Assembly: GCA_900554465.1 (NCBI GenBank)
Contig: USHF01000063.1
Coordinates: forward strand, 1-7,686
Direction: 5' to 3'
Source: an uncultured Collinsella sp.
GTDB taxonomy: Bacteria > Actinomycetota > Coriobacteriia > Coriobacteriales > Coriobacteriaceae
DNA: 7,686 bases
Part shown: positions 1-5,307 of the stretch, in pieces
Numbering within the stretch: the first letter of the stretch is position 1
Layout: each line of letters begins with the position of its first letter
Program-made: the position numbers and the translations under genes
The notes under the pieces: model-generated
What the model saw: the letters and a program-made list of their open reading frames with translations, nothing else
The model's database searches: none
Told to the model about the DNA's origin: nothing

Positions 1-31
1 TCGTGGTCTCGGAGATGTGTATAAGAGACAG
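1..31 (+). other. Nextera Read-2 adapter end (artefact)
   Basis: Bases 13-31 are exactly the 19-bp Tn5 mosaic end AGATGTGTATAAGAGACAG. Bases 1-12 match the end of the Illumina Nextera Read-2 adapter (TCGTGGGCTCGG) with one mismatch, T for G at position 7. This is library sequence left at a contig end, not genomic DNA, and it should be trimmed before any search or submission. Confidence 0.97.
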
Positions 32-360
32 GTCTTTTTGCACTGTGGGCACTTTGGCAAACAGATGTCTTTGAGCGCGCGGCGAGTGCATCGGGGTCGC
101 TGTGGTTCCCCGGCTTTATCGACTACGCGCGCGAGCGCACGATGACAGCTACGCCCGACGCCGTCTATCTGTCACTCGGCAAAAAGGAAACCAAGACGCC
201 CAACCGCATGATGCGGCACGTACTCGACGATACGCGCGCGATGGAAGAGCTGTTTATCGAGCGTGACATTCCAACAACGCTGGAGCTCAACCCCGGCAAT
301 CACTTTACCCAAACTGACCTGCGCATGGCACGCGGCATCCACTGGATACTGACGCATTAA
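32..360 (+). CDS. Alpha/beta-hydrolase esterase, C-terminal part (partial)
   Basis: An open frame runs from the adapter junction (full codons from 34) to TAA at 358-360, giving about 108 residues. It reads LFALWALWQTDVF, then SGSLWFPGFIDYARE, then VYLSLGKKETKT, and ends with LELNPGNHFTQTDLRMARGIHWIL. This is the C-terminal half of the putative-esterase fold (PF00756/YbbA-like serine hydrolases). The His of GNHF fits the catalytic histidine, and the acidic residue probably lies around LGKKETK. The nucleophile elbow (GxSxG) would sit just before the first visible residues and is lost. A shorter start at ATG 142 would cut through the fold, so it is not the real start. The natural substrate cannot be told; such proteins hydrolyse acyl esters and are usually cytoplasmic. 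The stop codon overlaps the start of a terminator hairpin. The truncation comes from the contig end, not from gene decay. Confidence 0.8.
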
Positions 361-400
361 AAATGGCATCCACGCGTACATACGCATGGACGCCATTTTT
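359..400. terminator. Bidirectional intrinsic terminator
   Basis: The arms at 359-372 (AAAAATGGCATCCA) and 387-400 (TGGACGCCATTTTT) pair over 14 positions, with a single wobble or mismatch. An inner GCGT/ACGC stem (374-377 with 382-385) closes an ACAT loop. The A-tract on one side and the T-tract on the other let it work in both directions. It serves the esterase gene (+), whose TAA overlaps its first bases, and the uracil permease gene (-), whose stop lies 20 bp away. Confidence 0.88.
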
Positions 401-420
401 AATTTGGCTGAACGCAGCTG

Positions 421-1755
421 CTATTCAGCAGTCTCCTCAAGCTCGGAAGTATCGAACTCAAAGTCGTTACCGGGCAGGATGGCGTTGAGCACAATGCCCA
501 CCAGCGAGCCCACGGCAAGGCCCGAAAGCGAAATCGTCACGCCGCCCAGCTCCAGCACGATGGCACCGGCGGTACTGTAGGCAATGCCGAGCGAAAGCAC
601 GAGCACCAGAGCCGCCACCAGCACGTTGCGGTTGTTCTGGAAATCAACCTGGTTCTCGATGAGGTTACGTACACCAACGGCGCTGATCATGCCGTAGAGC
701 ACGAGCGACACACCGCCGATAACGCATGCCGGCATGGCGGCAATCACCGCAGCAAACTTGGGGCAGAACGAAAGCACAATGGCGCAGCAGGCGGCAATGC
801 GAATCACACGCGGGTCGAACACACGCGTCAAGGCAAGCACGCCGGTGTTCTCGCCATACGTCGTATTGGCAGGAGCGCCAAAGAGCGATGCCAAGATGGT
901 CGCCAGGCCATCGCCGAGCAGGGTACGGTGCAGGCCGGGATCGGCAATGTAGTTGCGCTCACAAGTCGATCCGATGGCGGAGATATCGCCAATGTGCTCA
1001 ATCATGGTCGCAAAGGCCAGTGGCATGATGGTGATAATGGCCGTCGTGGCAAGACTGCTATCGAACTGCGGTCCAAAGAGCGCAAACACGGTGTTGTCCC
1101 ACACGACGGGCAAGCCAACCCAGGGGGCGGCTGCGACGCCAGAGAAGTCGACCTCGCCCAGCGCGGCCGCAACGGCATAGCTCACCACAACGCCCAGCAG
1201 AATCGGCACGATCTTGACCATGCCGCGGCCCCAAATGTTGCAGATGATGATCACGGCAACGGCAATAGCAGCAACAAACCAGCTGGTCTGGCAGTTAGCA
1301 ATGGCAGAGCTTGCCAGGATCAAGCCGATGGAAATGACGATGGGGCCAGTCACCACCGGCGGGAAGAAACGCATGACACGCTTGGCGCCAAAGGCGCGGA
1401 ACAGGGCCGCAAGCACCGGATAGAGCAGGCCGGCACAAGCTACGCCCAGGCAAGCGTAGGGCAAAAGCTCAGCCTCGCCGTTGGGCGCAATGGCGGCATA
1501 ACCCGCGATAAAGGCAAACGAGGAGCCCAGGAACGCGGGCACCTTACCGCGCGATAGAAAATGAAACAGCAGCGTGCCGATGCCGGCGAACAGAAGCGTC
1601 GCCGAAACGGAAAGGCCGGTGAGCACGGGCACGAGCACCGTGGCTCCGAACATCGCAAACATGTGTTGCAAACCCAACACAAACATGCGCGGGCGGCCGA
1701 GCGACGATGCATCGTAGATGGCATCGGTGACGGCGGGCGTCGAAGACTGGGACAT
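421..1755 (-). CDS. uraA: Uracil permease, NCS2 family (UraA/PyrP type)
   Basis: This 444-residue integral membrane protein of the nucleobase:cation symporter-2 family imports uracil with protons across the cytoplasmic membrane for pyrimidine salvage. The N-terminus shows the family signature LQHMFAMFGATVLVP (29-43), followed by many hydrophobic segments, consistent with the 14-helix UraA fold. The substrate and proton residues are in place: Glu253 in EHIG (253-256), equivalent to UraA Glu241, and Glu302 in TTYGENTGV, equivalent to UraA Glu290. The length is normal for the family. The start is ATG at 1755, preceded by AAAGGA at 5-6 nt spacing and opening MSQSSTPAV. The frame stays open 58 codons further upstream, but that part is polar, lacks a ribosome site and runs into the end of the previous gene. 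The gene lies 122 bp downstream of the metE-like gene on the same strand. No pyr or upp genes are adjacent. A xanthine-type substrate is less likely because the motifs match uracil permeases. Confidence 0.93.
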   Translation of the reverse strand: MSQSSTPAVTDAIYDASSLGRPRMFVLGLQHMFAMFGATVLVPVLTGLSVSATLLFAGIGTLLFHFLSRGKVPAFLGSSFAFIAGYAAIAPNGEAELLPYACLGVACAGLLYPVLAALFRAFGAKRVMRFFPPVVTGPIVISIGLILASSAIANCQTSWFVAAIAVAVIIICNIWGRGMVKIVPILLGVVVSYAVAAALGEVDFSGVAAAPWVGLPVVWDNTVFALFGPQFDSSLATTAIITIMPLAFATMIEHIGDISAIGSTCERNYIADPGLHRTLLGDGLATILASLFGAPANTTYGENTGVLALTRVFDPRVIRIAACCAIVLSFCPKFAAVIAAMPACVIGGVSLVLYGMISAVGVRNLIENQVDFQNNRNVLVAALVLVLSLGIAYSTAGAIVLELGGVTISLSGLAVGSLVGIVLNAILPGNDFEFDTSELEETAE

Positions 1756-1824
1756 GGAAGTCCTTTCGAATGGAAGGGCGATCAGGCATATCGGATAACC
1801 TGCCCGAACGATACGATCCGAACC

Positions 1825-1830
1825 ATTGTA
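1825..1830 (-). promoter_or_regulatory. Possible -10 box for uraA
   Basis: On the minus strand TACAAT (5/6 to TATAAT) lies about 70 bp before the uraA start. No good -35 hexamer is seen 16-18 bp upstream. The resulting leader of roughly 60 nt contains two small, mutually exclusive pairings: TCGGAT with ATCCGA, and GGCA with TGCC. I see no PyrR-binding consensus. This is a weak call. Confidence 0.3.
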
Positions 1831-1877
1831 CGCGATATGCAGTACCTCGCACGCGCCGCCACCTGCATACGCTAGCG

Positions 1878-3011
1878 CTATTTCCAAACGCGCTCGGCAA
1901 TACGCCTGACCAGCGCAATCTTTGCCCACTGCTCGTCCTCGGTCAGCTTATTGCCAATCTCGCAGCTGGCAAAGCCACACTGCGGAGACAGATACAGGTT
2001 CTCGAGCGGCACGTACTTTGCCGCCTCGCGGATGCGCTCGACGATAACATCCTCGTTCTCGAGCTCTGCCGCCTTGGTGGTCACCAAGCCCAGCACGACC
2101 TTCTTGCCGGGAGCAACGTACTTGAGCGGCTCAAAACCACCGGCGCGGGGCGTGTCGAACTCCAGATAGAACGCGTCAACGTCCTCATGCGCAAACAGGT
2201 ACGGCGCGATGGGGTCGTAGCCGCCCTCAAAAGCGTAGGTGGAGTGGTAGTTGCCGCGGCATACATGCGTGTTGATAACCAGATCGTCGGGCTTGCCCTC
2301 GATGGCGGCATTGTTGAGCGCCACGCCCAACTCGCTTACCTTTTGCAGGTCGACCGGGCTCATGCCGGTTTTGGCAACAAAATCGGTATCGCAGTAGATG
2401 CCCCAGGTGCAGTCATCAAACTGGATGTTGCGGCAGCCCGCGGCATACAGGTCAGCAATCACGGTGCGGTATGCTGCGGCAATGGCACCGACGAGCTCTT
2501 CGTCGGTCTTGTAGACGGCGTGCAGACTCTCCTGCTGGCCATCGCAGCGGTCGAGTGTGACTTCGGAGAACGTCTGGATCGGCGCCGGAATGGTCTGGCG
2601 CGCGACCTGGCCCTCTCCCTCGAGCGACTTGATAAATTTGAAGTGCTCGACGAACGGATGATTCTCGCCGCTAATGGGACCGGTTACCACGGCGGTGTCG
2701 GCGGTAGTCTCCTCATCGTGGAACATGTAGCCCGTGCGCGAGGCGCGGCGCTCAATGCCGTTGAGGCCCCACATAAAATCGAGGTGCCAGTAGCTGCGGC
2801 GGAACTCGCCATCGGTAATCACCTGCAGGCCGGCAGCCTTCTGCTTGGCCACTAAGTCGCGGATGGCCTCGTCCTCGACGGCCTTAAGGCCGGAAGCGTC
2901 GAGTTTACCCGCGACATAGGCGGCACGGGCGTCCTTTACAGCCTGCGGACGAAGAAAACTGCCGACGATATCGGCACGAAACGGCGCGTTCGGTTGAATC
3001 GAAGTGCTCAT
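1878..3011 (-). CDS. Cobalamin-independent methionine synthase family protein (MetE C-terminal type, YxjG/YxjH-like)
   Basis: This 377-residue protein is of the short MetE-like type (COG0620), holding only the catalytic barrel that is the C-terminal half of classical MetE. The family transfers a methyl group to homocysteine to form methionine. Visible features are VGSFLRP (16-22), ITDGEFRRSYWHLDF (65-79), QFDDCTWG (197-204, in place of the usual Q-x-D-E), the zinc ligands His249 and Cys251 in NTHVCRGN, and Cys345 in LSPQCGFAS. The start ATG at 3011 has AAGGGAG at 6-nt spacing. An upstream in-frame ATG at 3029 would place that ribosome site inside the gene, so it is rejected. The methyl donor is uncertain. 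Short forms lack the N-terminal MetE domain, and related core enzymes use donors other than methyl-THF-polyglutamate. The gene is downstream of a LysR gene on the same strand, separated by a 155-bp palindrome-rich region, which suggests control by that regulator. No S-box or T-box is seen. Confidence 0.88.
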   Translation of the reverse strand: MSTSIQPNAPFRADIVGSFLRPQAVKDARAAYVAGKLDASGLKAVEDEAIRDLVAKQKAAGLQVITDGEFRRSYWHLDFMWGLNGIERRASRTGYMFHDEETTADTAVVTGPISGENHPFVEHFKFIKSLEGEGQVARQTIPAPIQTFSEVTLDRCDGQQESLHAVYKTDEELVGAIAAAYRTVIADLYAAGCRNIQFDDCTWGIYCDTDFVAKTGMSPVDLQKVSELGVALNNAAIEGKPDDLVINTHVCRGNYHSTYAFEGGYDPIAPYLFAHEDVDAFYLEFDTPRAGGFEPLKYVAPGKKVVLGLVTTKAAELENEDVIVERIREAAKYVPLENLYLSPQCGFASCEIGNKLTEDEQWAKIALVRRIAERVWK

Positions 3012-3051
3012 AGATATCTCCCTTTGCATTGGTTGCTTTACTGGGACAGAG

Positions 3052-3065
3052 TATGAGCGCTCATA
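3052..3065. promoter_or_regulatory. 14-bp perfect palindrome, possible operator
   Basis: TATGAGCGCTCATA is a perfect palindrome 41-54 bp before the ATG of the metE-like gene. It sits just downstream of candidate -10 boxes, so a bound dimer could block transcription. The sequence alone does not name the regulator. Confidence 0.4.
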
Positions 3066-3070
3066 TGGAC

Positions 3071-3083
3071 ATCGTAAAATATA
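3071..3083 (-). promoter_or_regulatory. Candidate -10 region for the metE-like gene
   Basis: On the minus strand the AT-rich stretch holds TATATT (3078-3083) and TACGAT (3071-3076), either of which could be the -10 box. No good TTGACA-like -35 is found at the right distance for either. An activator-dependent promoter would explain this, and the inverted repeat at 3098-3120 overlaps the place where the -35 should be. Confidence 0.4.
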
Positions 3084-3097
3084 TGTTTATAACAGTT

Positions 3098-3120
3098 TGA
3101 TATAGATGCTTCCTATATCA
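3098..3120. promoter_or_regulatory. LysR-type inverted repeat upstream of the metE-like gene
   Basis: TGATATAG (3098-3105) and CTATATCA (3113-3120) form a perfect 8-7-8 inverted repeat. It contains the T-N11-A pattern typical of LysR-family binding sites. CAGTTTG occurs at 3093-3099 and again at 3119-3125, exactly 26 bp apart, so the inverted repeat is framed by direct repeats. It lies between the lysR gene and the metE-like gene, so the neighbouring LysR protein is the natural candidate ligand; that link is inference. Confidence 0.5.
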
Positions 3121-3166
3121 GTTTGGACTGCCATAAAGAGATTTGACCCGTGCAGAACGCAGCAGT

Positions 3167-4063
3167 CTAGATGTGCTGACGAATCGCTTCGATATAGGCC
3201 TGCCCGTAGCGCGTAAGTGTCGTGTTCTTGCGCGTGATGATGCCGATCTCCATGTACTCGTCTACATCGAGCGGAATGGAGATAATGCCGGGGCCGTTAA
3301 GTTCATGGCTGATCACGCCCGAACAAACCGTGTAGCCGTTAAGGCCCATGGCCAGATTGAACAACGTCGCACGGTCGCGCACGCGGATATTCTTGCGGCG
3401 CTCAAAGGTCGAGGTCAGCTCCTCGGAATAGTAAAACGAGTTGTAGCTGCCCTGCTCATAGGACAGGAACGGGTAGTCCTCGAGATCTTCGAGCGTCACG
3501 CTGGCGTGGTCCGCCAGTGGATGGTCGGCGCATACAAAGACATGCGGCGTGGCGCAGAAGAGCCCCTCGAATACGAGTTCGTTGGCGGCGAGCATGCGCT
3601 CGATGACCTCGCGGTTATGCTCGGATAAGTACAGGATGCCCAGTTCACTTTTCATATGCGCGACGTCCTCGATAATCTCGTGAGTCTGTTCCTCGCGCAG
3701 AGTAAAGTCGTAACGCGCGGCATCGAACTCGCGGATCACGTCAACAAACGCGTTAACGGCAAAGGAATAATGCTGACAGCTCACACTAAAATGCGGCACC
3801 TGCTCGGATGCGCTCTTGTACTTACCCTCGAGCAAATCGGCCTGGTCGAGCACTTGGCGCGCGTAGCCCAAGAAGGTCTCGCCCTCCTCGGACACAATGA
3901 CGCCCTTGTTGGTGCGCTCAAAGATGTGTACACCCATCTCGTTTTCGAGATCGCGAATTGACGCGGTAATCGAAGGCTGCGACACAAAGAGCCGGCGCGA
4001 GGCCTCGGTGATGCTGCCGCATTCGGCAACTTTGACGACATATCTGAGCTGCTGGAGCTTCAT
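3167..4063 (-). CDS. LysR-family transcriptional regulator
   Basis: This 298-residue protein has the standard LysR length and layout. The N-terminal winged helix-turn-helix (about 1-60) reads MKLQQLRYVVKVAE, SITEASRRLFVSQPSITASI and then IFERTNKGVIVSEEG. A linker helix and a two-lobed effector-binding domain follow (about 90-298, with PHVFVCADHPLADH and LEDLEDYPFLSYEQG). LysR proteins bind DNA as tetramers and switch genes in response to a small metabolite. The start ATG at 4063 has GGGAG 6 nt ahead. Longer in-frame extensions run into the upstream HAD gene and are rejected. The gene lies 10 bp after the stop of the HAD hydrolase gene, so the two are probably co-transcribed. The next gene downstream is the metE-like gene, with a LysR-type inverted repeat in the gap. 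A role in sulfur amino acid metabolism is therefore plausible, but the effector is unknown. Confidence 0.9.
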   Translation of the reverse strand: MKLQQLRYVVKVAECGSITEASRRLFVSQPSITASIRDLENEMGVHIFERTNKGVIVSEEGETFLGYARQVLDQADLLEGKYKSASEQVPHFSVSCQHYSFAVNAFVDVIREFDAARYDFTLREEQTHEIIEDVAHMKSELGILYLSEHNREVIERMLAANELVFEGLFCATPHVFVCADHPLADHASVTLEDLEDYPFLSYEQGSYNSFYYSEELTSTFERRKNIRVRDRATLFNLAMGLNGYTVCSGVISHELNGPGIISIPLDVDEYMEIGIITRKNTTLTRYGQAYIEAIRQHI

Positions 4064-4073
4064 GGCTTTCTCC

Positions 4074-4982
4074 CTAGACGTTCGTGACGTCGAAACCCGT
4101 CGCGTCCATCTGACGCATAAACGACGGCATCTCCCCCGTCGCGGCGCAGGCGGCAATCTGATGCAGAGCCCCGGCAACCGCATCATCTGCCGCAGCGCCG
4201 ATATGCCAGCGCACGGCAGCCGTGACGGCCTCGTTGGCATTGGCGACTGCAACGGAATTGGGAACGGCATCGATCATGGGCAAATCGTTATCGGAATCGC
4301 CGAATACGGCCACCTCGTCGGGCGTCAGGCCCAAAGCGCGCGCCAGCTCCAGCGCAGCACAGCCCTTGTCCCAGCCGGTCGGAAGAACGTCGAACAGGCG
4401 CACGCGGTTGTTGGGAAACACGAGCGAGAGCTCCGGCACCTCGGCGGCAACACGCTCGCGCAGCTCGGCGAGCTCCTCGCGCGAACGGGCACTCCAGATA
4501 TTCGCCTTGTATACCGGGGCATCGTCAACGACAGGGCGACAGGGAGCCTCTTCGCCCTTGAGCCACGCGTTGCCGCCTGACTCCATGGCGCGACGCACAC
4601 GCTCGGGATCGCTTGTCACGCAATAGGCGTCGTTGTCCCAAAAGTCATCACCCAGACGGTAGACCTTCAAATAGGTATCGTCGGTCTCTTGCTCCAGGTA
4701 GTCGGCCAGGCGCATAAGGGCATCGTTATCAGTTGCGCGCGAGGCAACCGCCTCGCCATCGACAAACATCACCTGGCCGTTGCAAAACGCACCGGTCGAG
4801 AAGCACTCGGAGCGATTGCGGAACATCCAGCTCATCGCGGACGGCTGGCGACCCGAAACCGGGCCAAAATGCAGGCCCGCCGCCTGCATGGCATGAATGC
4901 CCTCGATGGCGCAGTCGCTGGCGCCATCGTGTCCAGCAGGAATCAGCGTATCGTCCATATCGGTCAGCACAAGTTTGATCAT
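4074..4982 (-). CDS. HAD-superfamily hydrolase, Cof type (subclass IIB)
   Basis: This 302-residue cytoplasmic phosphatase has all four HAD motifs: DMDDT (8-12, nucleophile Asp8 and acid/base Asp10), SGR (43-45), Lys206 in GWDKGCA, and GDSDNDLPM (228-236) for magnesium. The large insert between motifs II and III is the C2B cap. The start ATG at 4982 opens MIKLVLTDMDDT with GAGGGG 6 nt ahead. The frame stays open 97 codons upstream, but that stretch crosses the repeat pair and the riboswitch on the other strand and lacks any domain. Cof-type enzymes dephosphorylate sugar phosphates, flavin or pyridoxal phosphates. E. coli Cof also acts on the thiamine precursor HMP-PP. The gene is divergent from the TPP-controlled thiamine operon, which makes a thiamine-related substrate conceivable but unproven. 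It is probably the first gene of a unit with lysR. Confidence 0.9.
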   Translation of the reverse strand: MIKLVLTDMDDTLIPAGHDGASDCAIEGIHAMQAAGLHFGPVSGRQPSAMSWMFRNRSECFSTGAFCNGQVMFVDGEAVASRATDNDALMRLADYLEQETDDTYLKVYRLGDDFWDNDAYCVTSDPERVRRAMESGGNAWLKGEEAPCRPVVDDAPVYKANIWSARSREELAELRERVAAEVPELSLVFPNNRVRLFDVLPTGWDKGCAALELARALGLTPDEVAVFGDSDNDLPMIDAVPNSVAVANANEAVTAAVRWHIGAAADDAVAGALHQIAACAATGEMPSFMRQMDATGFDVTNV

Positions 4983-5013
4983 AAGGTCCCCTCGGTCATT
5001 CTTTATCCCGTCT

Positions 5014-5019
5014 ATTGTA
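5014..5019 (-). promoter_or_regulatory. Candidate -10 box for the HAD-lysR unit
   Basis: TACAAT on the minus strand (5/6 to consensus) lies 31 bp before the HAD ATG and 3 bp outside the left 35-bp repeat. The best -35 is CTGTCC at 5036-5041 with a 16-bp spacer, only 3/6, and it lies inside the repeat. Confidence 0.45.
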
Positions 5020-5022
5020 ACG

Positions 5023-5057
5023 ACCTGCCAATAAGGGACAGGTTTATCTTGGCAGGT
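5023..5057 (+). repeat. 35-bp palindrome-ended element, left copy
   Basis: The element begins ACCTGCCAA and ends TTGGCAGGT, a perfect 9-bp inverted repeat around a 17-bp centre that holds GACAGGT. The 7-bp core ACCTGYC (or its complement) starts at 5023, 5037 and 5051, exactly 14 bp apart. As the reverse complement it matches the right copy at 33 of 35 positions. It may be a REP-like repeat or a regulator-binding site. Confidence 0.85.
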
Positions 5058-5089
5058 TTTATCTGGGAAAATGCAGCGCCCCTGTTGCC

Positions 5090-5124
5090 ACCTGCCAAAA
5101 TAAACCTGTCCCATATTGGCAGGT
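5090..5124 (-). repeat. 35-bp palindrome-ended element, right inverted copy
   Basis: This is the inverted partner of the element at 5023-5057. It has the same ACCTGCCAA and TTGGCAGGT ends, with the core again at 14-bp steps (5090, 5104, 5118). The two copies differ at only two positions and are separated by 32 bp. The pair forms a large cruciform or RNA hairpin in the divergent gap between the HAD gene and the thiamine operon, an arrangement like a BIME (two REPs in inverted orientation). Confidence 0.85.
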
Positions 5125-5128
5125 GCGC

Positions 5129-5134
5129 TAGTAT
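5129..5134 (+). promoter_or_regulatory. Candidate -10 box for the thiamine operon
   Basis: TAGTAT lies 4 bp outside the right 35-bp element and about 18 bp before the riboswitch aptamer, a fitting place for the promoter. The best -35 at a 17-bp spacer is CTGTCC (5106-5111, 3/6), inside the repeat. The near-consensus TTGGCA at 5116-5121 is only 7 bp away and therefore too close to pair with it. Confidence 0.45.
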
Positions 5135-5151
5135 AGGGAACAACAGATTCG

Positions 5152-5243
5152 ATGCGGGAGTGCCGGCGGTGCAAACCACAAGGCTGAGAGGGCATAGGGC
5201 CCAATCCTTTGAACCTGTCAGTTAATGCTGGCGTAGGGAGCAT
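5152..5243 (+). promoter_or_regulatory. TPP riboswitch (thi-box aptamer)
   Basis: The conserved thi-box elements appear in order: GGGAGTGCC (5156-5164), CTGAGA (5184-5189), GAACCTG (5211-5217) and AATGCTGGCGTAGGGA (5224-5239). P1 can close by ATGC (5152-5155) with GCAT (5240-5243). A GCC/GGC stem forms P3, and CAG/CTG flanking TTAATG forms P5. The aptamer binds thiamine pyrophosphate. A strong intrinsic terminator starts 12 nt downstream, so transcriptional attenuation of thiM-thiE by TPP is the likely mechanism. I could not assign a clear antiterminator helix by eye. Confidence 0.96.
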
Positions 5244-5255
5244 GCCGCCTTTACA

Positions 5256-5287
5256 GGGGCGCTGTCTATGCACAGCGCCCCTTTTCT
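5256..5287 (+). terminator. Intrinsic terminator of the TPP riboswitch
   Basis: GGGGCGCTGT (5256-5265) and ACAGCGCCCC (5272-5281) form a perfect 10-bp stem around the loop CTATGC, followed by TTTTCT. It sits between the aptamer and the thiM ribosome site, which is the expression platform of a transcription-terminating riboswitch. High TPP should favour it and switch off the operon. Confidence 0.93.
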
Positions 5288-5307
5288 ATGCCAAGGAGGC
5301 ATGTGCA

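Noticed and set aside
1770..2855. A 361-codon open frame on the plus strand opposite the metE-like gene.
   Set aside because: It is antisense to a gene with intact zinc ligands and family motifs. No ribosome site or domain is seen.
3012..3166. An S-box (SAM-I) or T-box leader before the metE-like gene.
   Set aside because: None of the conserved S-box or T-box sequence blocks is present. The leader is too short and there is no terminator; only DNA-operator-like palindromes are seen.
3126..3167. GACTGC ... GCAGTC at the end of lysR as a terminator.
   Set aside because: Only 6 bp pair, across a loop of about 30 nt, with no T-tract.
5023..5124. A minimal CRISPR array.
   Set aside because: There are only two copies, in inverted rather than direct orientation, and no cas genes nearby.
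4983..5273. A 97-residue N-terminal extension of the HAD hydrolase.
   Set aside because: It would be coded by the antisense of the riboswitch and repeats. HAD motif I begins at residue 8 of the shorter protein, and a good ribosome site precedes ATG 4982.
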